Shown here: piece after piece, positions 1 through 8,687 of the stretch
How the letters are laid out: the number at the start of each line of letters is the position of its first letter
Position numbering within the stretch: position 1 is the first letter of the stretch
Assembly: GCA_030591745.1 (NCBI GenBank)
Contig: JAUVAM010000031.1
Span: 1 to 12,588 of the forward strand
Direction: 5' to 3'
Origin: Deltaproteobacteria bacterium
GTDB taxonomy: Bacteria; Myxococcota; B64-G9
DNA: 12,588 nt
Notes under the pieces: generated by a model
The model's input: the letters and a program-made list of their open reading frames with translations, nothing else
Database searches by the model: none
What the model was told of the DNA's origin: nothing
Position numbers and translations under genes: made by a program

Positions 1-668
1 ATGGAGCCATTGGAGAAAATGGCGATGTCGGTGGTGCCGCCACCGATGTCGATAAGCGCCACGCCCAAGTCCTTTTCGTCCTCGGTCAACACCGCCAAGG
101 CTGAAGCCAATGGCTGGAGGACCAGGTCGGCCACATCCAGGCCTGTCTTGTTGGCGCACTTGATCAGATTCTGTGCGGAGGAGCAGGCACCGGTCACCAA
201 ATGCACGTTGGCCTCCAGGCGCACACCACTCATGCCCAGGGGTTCCTTGATGCCGTCCTGATTATCGACAATGAACTCCTGGGGAAGAATATGAATCACT
301 TCCCTGTCCATTGGGATGACCATGGCCCGGGCCGAGTCGATGACCCGACGGATGTCGTTGGGGCGGATCTCCTTCTCGGTGACCTTGACCACGCCACGGG
401 AGTTGAAACCCTTGATGTGGCCACCCGCGATCCCGACGTAGACCGTCTTGATCTCACAACCGGCCATCATTTCCGCCTCTTCGATTGCGCTCTTGATGGA
501 GTTGACCGTGGTCTCGATGTTGATGACCACACCCTTGCGCAGACCTCGTGAGGGGCTTGTGCCAATACCCACGATGTCCACACCGTTGGGTTGGATCTCG
601 CCCACAATGGCACATATTTTAGTCGTGCCGATGTCCAAGCCCACTACAATTTCGCTGCCCTTTGCCAT
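1..668 (-). CDS. ftsA: Cell division protein FtsA (5' part, runs off the left edge)
   Basis: FtsA is an actin-like ATPase that anchors FtsZ filaments to the inner membrane and recruits later divisome proteins. The 222 residues present include the phosphate-1 motif GLDIGTTK (about residues 10-17) and the phosphate-2 motif DIGGGTTD (207-214). Between them is the region expected to hold the FtsA-specific 1C subdomain, with 'VVINIETTVNSIKSAIEEAE' fitting the SHS2-like fold typical of FtsA rather than MreB or DnaK. The ATG at 668 is preceded by GAGGTG four bases upstream, and the protein opens MAKGSEIVVGLDIG, a normal FtsA start. The C-terminal half, including the membrane-binding amphipathic helix, lies outside the window. 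It follows ftsQ by 39 bases, and ftsZ would be expected next. Identity is firm; PilM is the nearest alternative, but the context rules it out. Confidence 0.96.
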   Translation of the reverse strand, partial: MAKGSEIVVGLDIGTTKICAIVGEIQPNGVDIVGIGTSPSRGLRKGVVINIETTVNSIKSAIEEAEMMAGCEIKTVYVGIAGGHIKGFNSRGVVKVTEKEIRPNDIRRVIDSARAMVIPMDREVIHILPQEFIVDNQDGIKEPLGMSGVRLEANVHLVTGACSSAQNLIKCANKTGLDVADLVLQPLASALAVLTEDEKDLGVALIDIGGGTTDIAIFSNGS

Positions 669-672
669 GAAT

Positions 673-678
673 CACCTC
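673..678 (-). promoter_or_regulatory. Ribosome binding site of ftsA
   Basis: GAGGTG read on the minus strand, four bases before the ATG at 668. It lies in the 39-base gap after ftsQ and supports the chosen ftsA start. Confidence 0.65.
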
Positions 679-707
679 GCTCGAAAGAAAACCAACAATT
701 TGAAAAT

Positions 708-1553
708 TTATAGTTCCACGTCATCAGCGACACCCCGGACCTCCGGAACCACCGTGGCCCAGGTCGGCCTGCTCGCCAAATCCAACACAATTGTCCGCAC
801 GGCCAACTTCCGCTGTTTCATCTCATCAAAAACCCTGCACAACAGGGGCAAACGCGCGGACGCGTCCTTGGAGCCCATGCGCACACGCACAGCCCCGGGG
901 TCCAAGACCAAACTTGGGCCCATCAATTCATCCAAATGCACCTCGGATACCCGACGGCCCCCCAGGCAAGAAGCGGATTCAATCCGAGCGGCCAGCGACA
1001 AAGCCTCACGCACCCGCCCATGCACTCGCTCCAATTGCGCGCCGTATGCTTCCCTGCCCACGCCGGTCACCACCGGCAAATCGAAATCTTCTCCTGGCTG
1101 CAAGCGCTTGAAGATGCGCCCGCCTTTATCCACCAGGTATAAAGCGCCGAGGCTCAACATGGCCACGGGTTGGTGCTCCTCGATCTCCACCATGATTCGG
1201 TCCGGCACGACACGTCGCACCTGCGCTCGTGAGACCCAGGGATGCTCTTCCATGAGCCGTCCGGCCCGATTCACGTCGATGGAAAAAACGTTCATTCCCT
1301 CACGGAGACCCGCCAATTGCAGCAGGTCACGCAAGGATGCACGTTGCAGACCCTGCGCCTCAATGCGTCGCACCGCCAAGGCCGGCGATGTCCGCAAGTG
1401 CGCGGCCAGCCAGTATGCGCCCATGCCCAGGCCCAGGCCGAGGGCGGTCAGGAACAGCACACGCAGGGGCGCGATGACCAGACTTTGGATCCAGCGCTTG
1501 CGATCCATCTGGATCTGCTCTGAATTCCTGCGTTTTCGATTCCTTCGCGACAT
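708..1553 (-). CDS. ftsQ: Cell division protein FtsQ
   Basis: FtsQ is a bitopic inner-membrane divisome protein that links early and late division proteins through the FtsQ-FtsB-FtsL complex. The 281-residue product has a very basic cytoplasmic N-terminus (MSRRNRKRRN), one membrane segment at about 27-50, a POTRA domain at about 58-127 (containing LREGMNVFSIDV and EEHPWVSRAQVRRVVPDRI) and the periplasmic FtsQ domain after it (GALYLVDKGGRIFKRL). Length is normal for the family. The ATG at 1553 is preferred, with AAGGAG at 1567-1572, although the 13-base spacing is long. A TTG at 1580, overlapping the ddl stop, would add nine residues, and an in-frame ATG at 1508 would remove fifteen. The gene sits between ddl and ftsA, its classic place. 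Family identity is firm; the exact start is uncertain. Confidence 0.93.
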   Translation of the reverse strand: MSRRNRKRRNSEQIQMDRKRWIQSLVIAPLRVLFLTALGLGLGMGAYWLAAHLRTSPALAVRRIEAQGLQRASLRDLLQLAGLREGMNVFSIDVNRAGRLMEEHPWVSRAQVRRVVPDRIMVEIEEHQPVAMLSLGALYLVDKGGRIFKRLQPGEDFDLPVVTGVGREAYGAQLERVHGRVREALSLAARIESASCLGGRRVSEVHLDELMGPSLVLDPGAVRVRMGSKDASARLPLLCRVFDEMKQRKLAVRTIVLDLASRPTWATVVPEVRGVADDVEL

Positions 1554-1576
1554 GCTCGTTCCGAATCTCCTTGGGC

Positions 1577-2515
1577 TCAAGCCCTCAAGGCTGCGCCCAT
1601 CAAAATACGTTCAGCCAAATCCTCAAACGACAAACCCAAACCCGCGGCGATCTTGGGCACCAAACTGGCCTCGGTCATGCCCGGGATGGTGTTGACCTCC
1701 AGCAAGTAGTACTTGTTGTCTGCATCACTGAGGATGGTGTCGACGCGACTGACCCCGGCACAACCCAAGGCCCGATGGGCCGCCAGGCAAAGTTCCAGCA
1801 CCTGCTTGGTTTGGTCTTCATCAAGAGGCGCGGGAAACAGATACTGGGTCCCGGCCCCGGCTCCATACTTGGCCTTGTAGTTATAGAAAGCTTCAGACGG
1901 TTTGATCTCAATCGCCCCAAGGGCTTCGTCATCCAAAATCGCGACCTGGATTTCCCGCCCTTTCACGTAACGTTCCACCAACACATCGCCTGCAAATTGA
2001 GCGGCATCTTTCATGGCTTCGCCGAAAGCTTCGCTGCTTTGCACGATGTGGGTACCGACGCTTGACCCCTCCCTTGATGGCTTGACCACCACCGGCAGCG
2101 AAAAGGGGAGTTCATCGGCCGCCATGTCCTTGGCTTCCTCTCCCGTGACCACCCTGTCCTCAATCAGAGGAAGATGGTGCTGGAGGAACATGGCCTTGGC
2201 TACCACCTTGTCCATGGACAAGGCCGAAGCCAAAACCCCGCTTCCCGTGTATGGAATCCGCATGGCCTCCAAGAGACCCTGTACACATCCATCCTCTCCC
2301 CAGCGTCCGTGCAGGGCCACGAAGGCAACCTGTACACCCGTTCTCAAGAGTTCGGCAGGTAAATTCTTGTCAACCACCACATCCACCACGTCGTATCCTC
2401 GATTGCGCAGGGCCGCAGAGAGAGCCGAGCCCGTCTTCAACGAAACCTCATGTTCGGCGTTGTGGCCGCCCATGAGCATGCCGATGCGCATCGATTTGAG
2501 TTCTTCTTGCTTCAT
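1577..2515 (-). CDS. ddl: D-alanine--D-alanine ligase
   Basis: This cytoplasmic ATP-grasp enzyme joins two D-alanines into the dipeptide that MurF adds to the stem peptide. The 312-residue product has the N-terminal GGHNAEHEVSLKTG motif (about 16-29), the mid-domain KPSREGSSVGTH, the omega-loop YNYKAKY and the C-terminal metal and substrate motif LEVNTIPGMTEASLVPK. The Glu of AEHE, the Ser of EGSSVG and the Tyr of AKY correspond to the E15-S150-Y216 set of E. coli DdlB, which points to D-Ala-D-Ala rather than D-Ala-D-Lac product. The ATG at 2515 overlaps the murC stop as TGATG and has GGAG five bases upstream. A GTG at 2518 is also in frame but would sit only two bases from that GGAG. It follows murC directly, with no murB between. 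Confidence 0.95.
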   Translation of the reverse strand: MKQEELKSMRIGMLMGGHNAEHEVSLKTGSALSAALRNRGYDVVDVVVDKNLPAELLRTGVQVAFVALHGRWGEDGCVQGLLEAMRIPYTGSGVLASALSMDKVVAKAMFLQHHLPLIEDRVVTGEEAKDMAADELPFSLPVVVKPSREGSSVGTHIVQSSEAFGEAMKDAAQFAGDVLVERYVKGREIQVAILDDEALGAIEIKPSEAFYNYKAKYGAGAGTQYLFPAPLDEDQTKQVLELCLAAHRALGCAGVSRVDTILSDADNKYYLLEVNTIPGMTEASLVPKIAAGLGLSFEDLAERILMGAALRA

Positions 2516-3921
2516 CACGACTCCGAAGGGCTGCCGCCACCGTTTAACTTGCGTCGCTTGCGTTCAAGAAAGTCGGCGCCCACACGCCAGACATCGCCCG
2601 CGCCCATGGTCAAAAGCAGATCTTCTTGCTCGCAGTTCTCAAGCAGCCAATCCACCGTGTGGTCCCGATCCGAAACATAGTAAACTTGCCGATGGCCGTG
2701 ACGCCGTATGCCTTCGTACAGATTTCTGGCGCTCACGCCCTCGATGGGTTGCTCACCAGCCGCGTAAATGTCCATCACGACCACCACGTCCGCCTGGTTG
2801 AACGCCGAATTGAAATCCATCTCCAGATCCCGGGTTCGGGAGTAACGGTGGGGCTGAAAGACCACGACCAAGCGACGCTTGTATGCCTTGCGGGCACCGG
2901 CCAAGGTGGTACGAATTTCAGCGGGGTGATGTCCATAATCATCCACCACCGTCACGCCGCCGACCTCTCCCCGAATAGAAAACCGCCGCTGGATGCCTTC
3001 AAATTTAGCGAAGGCCTCTTGCACCACTTCAAAAGCAACCTTCATCTCATCGGCGATGGCGACGCAGGCCAGGGCGTTGAGGACGTTGTGTTCCCCAATC
3101 ATGTTCAAACTTACTTGGCCAAGCTCTTCACCCCGTCGCAAGACATCGAAGCAGACCGTGCCTTGTCCAAACACCAGGTTTTCGGCGCGGAAGTCGGCCT
3201 GGGAGGAGATGCCATAAGTCGCCACCCGCTTCTCGATCCGGGGCAAAATTTCCTGCACATGAGGATGGTCCAGGCACAAAACGACCTGCCCGTAAAAGGG
3301 AACCTTGTTGGCGAACTCGACGAAGGCGTCCTTGATTACATCCAGGGATCCGTAATAATCCAGATGCTCGGGATCGATGTTCGTGATCACGGCGTAAGTG
3401 GGTGTCAGCCGCAGAAAAGAGCCATCGCTCTCATCCGCCTCGGCCACAAGAAACTCACCCTGCCCCAGTTTGGCGTTTGAACCCAAGCTGTTCAGCCTGC
3501 CACCGATGACGATGGTGGGGTCCAGGCCTGCCTCGGCCAACACACTGGCCAGGATGGAGGTGGTGGTGGTCTTGCCATGGGAACCCGCCACGGCGATGCC
3601 ATGCTTCATGCGCATGAGTTCGGCCAACATTTCGGCCCTCGGAATGACCGGGATACCCTGCTGCCGGGCAGCCAGCACTTCCGGATTGTCCTCTCGCACC
3701 GCGCTGGAGATGACCACCACATCCGCATCGTGAAGATTATCGGCCTTGTGACCAATGACGATGCGTCCGCCCAGGTTCTCCAGACGCAAAGTCGTTTCGC
3801 TTTCCGCCAAATCCGAACCACTCACCTGATACCCCAGGTTCAAAAGCACCTCTGCGATGCCGCTCATGCCGATGCCGCCGATACCGACAAAATGCACGCG
3901 ATAAGTTCTCCGCAAAGGCAT
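2515..3921 (-). CDS. murC: UDP-N-acetylmuramate--L-alanine ligase MurC
   Basis: MurC adds L-alanine to UDP-MurNAc with ATP, the first committed step of stem peptide synthesis in the cytoplasm. The 468-residue product shows the three Mur-ligase domains: an N-terminal Rossmann region with [17 protein letters not shown] (10-26), the ATPase P-loop [10 protein letters not shown] (112-121) with EADESDGSF (161-169) and [11 protein letters not shown] (181-191), and the C-terminal domain starting near DDYGHHPAE (327-335). [16 protein letters not shown] and DDYGHHP separate MurC from MurD, MurE and MurF. Length is typical and there is no MurB or Ddl fusion. The ATG at 3921 overlaps the murG stop (TGATG) and follows a near-perfect AGGAGGT, so the start is well supported. 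Its own stop overlaps the ddl start in the same way. Confidence 0.97.
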   Translation of the reverse strand: MPLRRTYRVHFVGIGGIGMSGIAEVLLNLGYQVSGSDLAESETTLRLENLGGRIVIGHKADNLHDADVVVISSAVREDNPEVLAARQQGIPVIPRAEMLAELMRMKHGIAVAGSHGKTTTTSILASVLAEAGLDPTIVIGGRLNSLGSNAKLGQGEFLVAEADESDGSFLRLTPTYAVITNIDPEHLDYYGSLDVIKDAFVEFANKVPFYGQVVLCLDHPHVQEILPRIEKRVATYGISSQADFRAENLVFGQGTVCFDVLRRGEELGQVSLNMIGEHNVLNALACVAIADEMKVAFEVVQEAFAKFEGIQRRFSIRGEVGGVTVVDDYGHHPAEIRTTLAGARKAYKRRLVVVFQPHRYSRTRDLEMDFNSAFNQADVVVVMDIYAAGEQPIEGVSARNLYEGIRRHGHRQVYYVSDRDHTVDWLLENCEQEDLLLTMGAGDVWRVGADFLERKRRKLNGGGSPSES

Positions 3922-5036
3922 CAGAGCACCTCCTCATGGCGCCGCCAGCGCGACTGGGCACCCAGTTCAAGACAAAGCTCACAGATGTCACGTGCCGACT
4001 CGGGTTTGCTGACGCGCCCGGCCGCATCTTCCATGGCCGCGCGCCTGTCCTCGTCAGCCAGGACCTCACCGACCAAACTCGCCAAGCCCTCCGGGCTCAA
4101 GTCAGCCTCCCGGACCATCAACGCGGCACCCGCATCCACCAAAGCCCTGGCGTTTACTTCCTGGTGATTGTCGGCCGCATGGGGAAAGGGGATGAGCACC
4201 GCGGCCTTGCGACACAATGATAGTTCGGACACGGTGGTGGCCCCGGCCCTGCAAATCACCAAATCGGACCGACGATAAGCAGCCGCCATGTCGTGGATGA
4301 AGGGCGTTACTTCCGCAACCTCGACCAGGCCAAGCTGTTGGTAATGATCCCTCACGCCCTCAACTTCTTTTTCACCGGTCTGGTGAACGAAGCGCAGGCC
4401 TGGCCACCTGTCGTTGAGCAGCTTGGCGGCCTCGGGCACAACCCGATTCAGGGTGCGGGCCCCTTGCGAGCCACCAAAAATCAAAATGTCTTGTCCGGAC
4501 TTGACTTGGCTGCTGCGCAAGAAATTCTCAGCAAGCGCCTTGCGTACCGGGTTACCCAACGCGCGCACCTTGCGCTTGGGAAAGAATGAAGCAGCATCCG
4601 GAAAACTCACCACCACCCGACGCACGACCTTGCCCAAAATTTTGTTTGTGAACCCGGGCAGGGCATTCTGTTCCATGATCATGGTGGGGGTGCGCATCAA
4701 CCAGGCCATCAAGACCACGGGCCCCGATGCGTAACCCCCTACACCCACCACCACGTCCGGACGGAAGCGCCTGATGATGCGACGGGACTGCCACATGGCC
4801 CTGGGCACCCGGAACAAACCGCGCAGCCAACCCATCAAGCCCGAGCCCTTAAGGCCACCGACCTGAATGCAGTCCAAGGTGAAGCCCGCGCGTGGCACCG
4901 CTTTGAATTCGATACCCCGGCGGGTGCCCACAAAGACCACCCGATGATCCTGGTTGCGAGACATGAGATCCTCCGCCAGGGCGATGCCCGGGAAAAGGTG
5001 ACCTCCTGTTCCGCCGCCTGCAATCAATAGGTGCAT
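3921..5036 (-). CDS. murG: UDP-N-acetylglucosamine--MurNAc-(pentapeptide) pyrophosphoryl-undecaprenol GlcNAc transferase MurG
   Basis: MurG transfers GlcNAc from UDP-GlcNAc to lipid I, making lipid II on the cytoplasmic face of the membrane. The 371-residue GT28/GT-B protein shows the N-terminal glycine-rich loop [11 protein letters not shown] (7-17), the second G-loop [10 protein letters not shown] (97-106), EQNALPG (122-128), [10 protein letters not shown] at the start of the C-terminal domain (188-197) and the nucleotide-sugar motif [11 protein letters not shown] (262-272). These are hallmark MurG motifs at normal spacing, and the length is normal. The ATG at 5036 lies 16 bases after the ftsW stop, with GAGG upstream. 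The last codon overlaps the murC start by one base. The position directly after ftsW matches the conserved order. Confidence 0.97.
   Translation of the reverse strand: MHLLIAGGGTGGHLFPGIALAEDLMSRNQDHRVVFVGTRRGIEFKAVPRAGFTLDCIQVGGLKGSGLMGWLRGLFRVPRAMWQSRRIIRRFRPDVVVGVGGYASGPVVLMAWLMRTPTMIMEQNALPGFTNKILGKVVRRVVVSFPDAASFFPKRKVRALGNPVRKALAENFLRSSQVKSGQDILIFGGSQGARTLNRVVPEAAKLLNDRWPGLRFVHQTGEKEVEGVRDHYQQLGLVEVAEVTPFIHDMAAAYRRSDLVICRAGATTVSELSLCRKAAVLIPFPHAADNHQEVNARALVDAGAALMVREADLSPEGLASLVGEVLADEDRRAAMEDAAGRVSKPESARDICELCLELGAQSRWRRHEEVL
3928..3934 (-). promoter_or_regulatory. Strong ribosome binding site of murC
   Basis: AGGAGGT on the minus strand, six bases before the murC ATG and inside the end of murG. 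It is the closest match to the consensus Shine-Dalgarno sequence seen at the junctions examined, and it fixes the murC start. Confidence 0.75.
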
Positions 5037-5052
5037 CTGGTTCGCCTCTAAG

Positions 5053-6189
5053 TCAGGGCCAAGTAAGTTTTGAATCCGGCGTGGGCTCTGGCCGATTGCC
5101 CGACGCCGAAATATCCAAGAGAATGCCTGCCGCCAACATGCTGCAAATCAACGAACTGCCCCCATAACTGATGAAGGGCAGTGTCAAGCCTTTGGTGGGC
5201 AACACGCCCGTAACAACGCCGATGTTGGTGAGGGTCTGCAACCCGATGAGCGCACTCAGGCCAAAAGCCAGATAGGTGCCGAACAGACTTGGTGAGCGCA
5301 ACCCGGCCCGCAATCCCCGCCATACGATGACGGAGAAAACCAACAACACCAGCCCGGCTCCAATCAGGCCCAACTCTTCGCCCACCAGGGAAAATATGAA
5401 ATCCGTATGAGCAGCGGGCAAAAAGAACAGCTTGTGTTTCCCCTCGCCCAAACCCGCCCCGAAGACTCCACCGGACCCAAAACTCATCAAGCTCTCTGAA
5501 ATCTGGTACCCGATGTCGAAACGATTGGCCCAAGGATCCATGAACGCCAGCAAACGGCGCATGCGATATTCACTGCCCACGACCAGGAGGTAGGCCATGG
5601 GCAGCGCAGCCAAACCGGCCACCGCAATGTAAACCACTCGCGCTCCGGCGACAAAAAGCATCAAAAACATGATCACGGTCAAAGTGACGGCCGTGCCGAA
5701 ATCAGGTTGGCCAAGCAGCAAGAGCACCAGCACGCCCGAAACCATCAGGTGGGGCAAAAAGCCCACGGAGAACACCTGAATGCGATCTTTCTTGCGAGTC
5801 AAAGAGAATGCCAGATAGACGACAAAAGCGACCTTGGCCAACTCGCCTGGCTGGAAGTTCATCAAACCCAAGGGCAACCAGCGAGACGAGCCCCCCGCCC
5901 TCACGGCCACGCCGGGAATAAGGACCAGCACCAACAAAATGAAGGTAAGTCCCAACAGGGGATATGCCAACTTGACCAAACGCTGCAAGCCGATACGCAT
6001 GCCCAGCGCCAGGGCAACAACACCCAGCACCGAATTGATGAGCTGACGCTTCAAATAGAACAACGCATCACCCGTTTGGGCTTCGGCGAAAACCGCGCTG
6101 GCGCTATAAACCATCACCACCCCGAAGCCAAGAAGGCTCAGAACGGCAAAAAGCAGCCAGGGATCTACGCTTGCGCGCTGTTGCTCCAT
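5053..6189 (-). CDS. ftsW: Septal peptidoglycan glycosyltransferase FtsW (SEDS family)
   Basis: FtsW is the multi-spanning inner-membrane SEDS protein that polymerises lipid II at the septum, working with its partner transpeptidase FtsI. The 378-residue product is strongly hydrophobic, with roughly ten membrane segments. It contains LIPGVAVRAGGSSRWLPLG (about 90-108), QPSELAK-like QPGELAK, the catalytic-Asp motif AAHTDFIFSLVGEELG (about 259-274, Asp near 263) and the family signature PTKGLTLPFISYGGSS (331-346). The RGLR loop and PTKGLTLP fit FtsW better than RodA or SpoVE, and so does the location between murD and murG. The ATG at 6189 directly abuts the murD TAG (TAGATG), with GAGG at 6195-6198 as ribosome binding site. 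The cognate transpeptidase ftsI is in the same cluster. Confidence 0.96.
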   Translation of the reverse strand: MEQQRASVDPWLLFAVLSLLGFGVVMVYSASAVFAEAQTGDALFYLKRQLINSVLGVVALALGMRIGLQRLVKLAYPLLGLTFILLVLVLIPGVAVRAGGSSRWLPLGLMNFQPGELAKVAFVVYLAFSLTRKKDRIQVFSVGFLPHLMVSGVLVLLLLGQPDFGTAVTLTVIMFLMLFVAGARVVYIAVAGLAALPMAYLLVVGSEYRMRRLLAFMDPWANRFDIGYQISESLMSFGSGGVFGAGLGEGKHKLFFLPAAHTDFIFSLVGEELGLIGAGLVLLVFSVIVWRGLRAGLRSPSLFGTYLAFGLSALIGLQTLTNIGVVTGVLPTKGLTLPFISYGGSSLICSMLAAGILLDISASGNRPEPTPDSKLTWP

Positions 6190-7572
6190 CTATGCCTCAA
6201 GCTCCCGCACCAAGTCGGCAAAGACTCGCCCTCGGTGCTCATAGTCATCAAACATGTCAAAACTGGCGCAGGCCGGGCTCAAGAGAACAACTTGTCCTGC
6301 TTGAGCCAGACGCCGTCCCATCGACACGGCCTCCGCCATGTCGGTCACAGGGTGGATCTCGGCGCAGCCTTCCAGATCCGCGGCCATGCGCGCGGCGTCG
6401 GCGCCCAGCAGAAGCAGATGGGCGACCCGCTCCTGTACAACCCGCCTCAAACCACGATAGTCGCTGCCCTTCCCTTGACCGCCCCCTATCAGGACCACCG
6501 GCACATCGAAGCTGGTCAAAGACTTGGCCGTGGCTTCCGGATTCGTGCCCTTGGAATCGTTGATGTAGCGCACACCATCCAGTTCCCGAACCGGCTCCAG
6601 TCGATGCGGCAAACCCTCGAAGCTGTCCAAACCGGCCTGCACGGCATCGGGCGCTGCGCCTGCTTCCAAAACCGCGGCCACTGCCGCCGCCGCATTTTCC
6701 GCGTTGTGTTCCCCGGCCAGGCGGGCGGCCCGCAACTCAAAGGTCCGACCGCTTTCCAGGTGCTTGATTTGTCTTCCATGAATCCAAACGCCGACTTCGT
6801 TCAACTTGTCCTCGCGCCGAGACAAAGGCAAAAGCCGACTCTGCAAACCCTCTCCCTGCATGCGGCTGGCCACCGCCTCGTCGTCGACAAAACAGACAGC
6901 CGCATCCTTCGGGCCTTGGCCCGCAAACATACGCAACTTGAGGTCCCCATAGACTTCCATACTGCCATGTCGATCCAGGTGATCGGGCGTCAGATTCAAC
7001 CAGACCCCCACTCGAGGGGCCAAGCCCCTGGTCTCGCCCAAATGCTCAAGCTGAAAGCTGGAGACTTCGACCACGGCCCAGTCCACCGGGGCCCCGTCCA
7101 GCAGCATCTCCGTCAGAGGCAAGCCGATGTTGCCGCCCAAAAAGACCCGGAATCCCGCGACCCGCAGAAGGTGTGCGCAGAGGGCGGTTGTGGTCGACTT
7201 GCCGTTGGTGCCGGTGATCGCCATCATGGGCGTGCTTTTCGAAGCCTCCGCGGCCATGGCCAACTCACCGATGATGGGCAGGCCCAGTTCGCTGGCCCGT
7301 CGCACCATGGGGCTGGTCTCGGGCACACCCGGGCTCAAAACCACATGATCGACCTGCTCAAGCAAAGCCAAGCGGTCAGAGCCAAGGGCCAATTGCACGC
7401 CGACCGCTTGCAGTGAATCCTGTCCCTCGACTTCGGATTGCCTGTCCGTGCCCCAGACCTTCGCCCCTTGGCTCGCCAGCCAGAGGCAAGCGGCTCGACC
7501 AGAACGGGCCAGGCCCACCACCAGCACGCGGCTTCCGTTCCAGGACACAGGATTTTTAACGACTTCGCTCAT
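6190..7572 (-). CDS. murD: UDP-N-acetylmuramoyl-L-alanine--D-glutamate ligase MurD
   Basis: MurD adds D-glutamate to UDP-MurNAc-L-Ala in the cytoplasm. The 460-residue product has the N-terminal Rossmann motif VLVVGLARSGRAA (about 16-28), the ATPase P-loop ITGTNGKSTTT (119-129), NLTPDHLDRHGSMEVY and the C-terminal motifs YINDSKGTNPEA and LLSPACASFDMFDDYEHRG. The SKGTNP and SPACASFDMF motifs are specific for MurD. An upstream GTG/ATG-like extension is open to 7677, but it would overlap mraY and add 35 residues unlike any MurD N-terminus. The ATG at 7572 (MSEVVKNP) is therefore chosen; it lies 17 bases after the mraY stop with a purine-rich GAGGAAGAG stretch just upstream. Length is normal for the family. 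Confidence 0.95.
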   Translation of the reverse strand: MSEVVKNPVSWNGSRVLVVGLARSGRAACLWLASQGAKVWGTDRQSEVEGQDSLQAVGVQLALGSDRLALLEQVDHVVLSPGVPETSPMVRRASELGLPIIGELAMAAEASKSTPMMAITGTNGKSTTTALCAHLLRVAGFRVFLGGNIGLPLTEMLLDGAPVDWAVVEVSSFQLEHLGETRGLAPRVGVWLNLTPDHLDRHGSMEVYGDLKLRMFAGQGPKDAAVCFVDDEAVASRMQGEGLQSRLLPLSRREDKLNEVGVWIHGRQIKHLESGRTFELRAARLAGEHNAENAAAAVAAVLEAGAAPDAVQAGLDSFEGLPHRLEPVRELDGVRYINDSKGTNPEATAKSLTSFDVPVVLIGGGQGKGSDYRGLRRVVQERVAHLLLLGADAARMAADLEGCAEIHPVTDMAEAVSMGRRLAQAGQVVLLSPACASFDMFDDYEHRGRVFADLVRELEA

Positions 7573-7589
7573 ACGCTCTTTGCTCTTCC

Positions 7590-8681
7590 TCAACGCAGCT
7601 TCAGGGTAGCCAAGCCCACCAAGGCCAACATGATGGAAATGACCCAGAAGCGAACAATGATCTTGGGCTCCGCCCAACCTTTCAGTTCATAGTGGTGATG
7701 TATGGGCGCCATCAGAAACACCCGTTTGCCGGTCATCTTGAAGCTTGCGACCTGGATGATGACCGATAGAGCCTCCATCAAAAACACGCCATGAATGATG
7801 GCGGATACGATTTCGTTCTTGGTCAACACGGCCATCGTGCCCAGACCGGCCCCCAGGGCCAGGGAACCCACATCCCCCATGAAAATTGAGGCCGGGTAGG
7901 TGTTGAACCAAAGAAAGGCAATACCCGCGCCCATCAGGGCGGCACAGTAGACGGTCAATTCCTCGGCACCATCGATATGCGGAATGCGCAGGTATTCGGC
8001 CAAGACAAAAGTCTTGAACAAAATGGCGCCACCGGCGTAGGCCAGCACCAAAAACACGAAGCTGGACGTGATGACCGGTCCGATGGCCAAGCCGTCCAAG
8101 CCGTCGGTCAGGTTGACCGCATTGGCCGTGCCCACGATGACGATCACCGCAAGAGGAATATAGGCCCAGCCGATGTCCGGGTTGAATCGTTCAAAATTGA
8201 TCACCGGGAAAGACACACGGCTGTCGAAATCCGGCTGAATGAAAAGCAGGACGATAACGAAAGTCGTGATGCCGAACTGAGCCAGAAGCCGTACCTTGCC
8301 GGACAAGCCCTTGGAATTACGATTCTTGAGCTTGCGAAAATCATCGGCAAAGCCGATAAGACCAAAACATGCGGTCATCCCCATCACGACCCACAGCTTC
8401 AGGTCGGTCAAATCCCCCCAAAGCAGGCTAGAGCCGAGAAGTGCAACCAACAAAAGAGCCCCGCCCATGGTGGGGGTGCCGGTCTTGACCTGGTGAGTCT
8501 CCGGCGTATCCTCACGCACATTGGATGAGCCAGCCTGAACCTTTTTCAGCCAGGCAATAAATGGGGGGAAAAGCATCAAGCCCAAGATCATGGCGGTGGC
8601 ACCAGCCGCGATCGCCCGGAAAGAAGGATAGCGAACTACGTTGATCAATTGGCTGTGCTGGTAAAGCAAATAGTAAAGCAT
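7590..8681 (-). CDS. mraY: Phospho-N-acetylmuramoyl-pentapeptide-transferase MraY
   Basis: MraY transfers phospho-MurNAc-pentapeptide to undecaprenyl phosphate, making lipid I at the inner membrane. The 363-residue polytopic protein opens with MLYYLLYQHSQLINVVRYPSF-type sequence typical of MraY. It contains HQVKTGTPTMGG (63-74), the Asp pair in GFADDFRK (110-117), NAVNLTDGLDGLAIG (187-201), FMGDVGSLALG (267-277) and the three-histidine motif MAPIHHHYELKGW (324-336). All catalytic Asp and His landmarks of the family are present, and the length is normal. The ATG at 8681 lies six bases after the murF stop. The upstream AAGGA is about 12 bases away, so the ribosome binding site is unremarkable. 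The HHH motif and the lack of an MraY-distinct change exclude WecA or TagO. Confidence 0.97.
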   Translation of the reverse strand: MLYYLLYQHSQLINVVRYPSFRAIAAGATAMILGLMLFPPFIAWLKKVQAGSSNVREDTPETHQVKTGTPTMGGALLLVALLGSSLLWGDLTDLKLWVVMGMTACFGLIGFADDFRKLKNRNSKGLSGKVRLLAQFGITTFVIVLLFIQPDFDSRVSFPVINFERFNPDIGWAYIPLAVIVIVGTANAVNLTDGLDGLAIGPVITSSFVFLVLAYAGGAILFKTFVLAEYLRIPHIDGAEELTVYCAALMGAGIAFLWFNTYPASIFMGDVGSLALGAGLGTMAVLTKNEIVSAIIHGVFLMEALSVIIQVASFKMTGKRVFLMAPIHHHYELKGWAEPKIIVRFWVISIMLALVGLATLKLR

Positions 8682-8687
8682 ATTTTC

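Noticed and set aside
669..707. The AT-rich ftsQ-ftsA spacer as an internal promoter.
   Set aside because: No convincing pair of -35 and -10 boxes is visible in 39 bases. Promoters for ftsA/ftsZ within upstream genes are known in E. coli, but nothing here supports one.
448..1695. A 415-codon open frame on the plus strand opposite ftsA, ftsQ and ddl.
   Set aside because: It crosses three real genes on the other strand and has the Ser/Thr/Arg/Pro-rich composition of an antisense shadow.
5707..7416. A 569-codon open frame on the plus strand opposite ftsW and murD.
   Set aside because: It runs antisense to two genes with complete family motifs. Its translation is rich in His, Gln and Arg with no recognisable domain, and it spans the murD-ftsW junction, as expected of a shadow frame in GC-rich coding DNA.
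7573..7677. A 35-residue N-terminal extension of MurD.
   Set aside because: It would overlap the end of mraY and has no resemblance to MurD. The internal ATG at 7572 gives a normal-length protein beginning just before the Rossmann motif.
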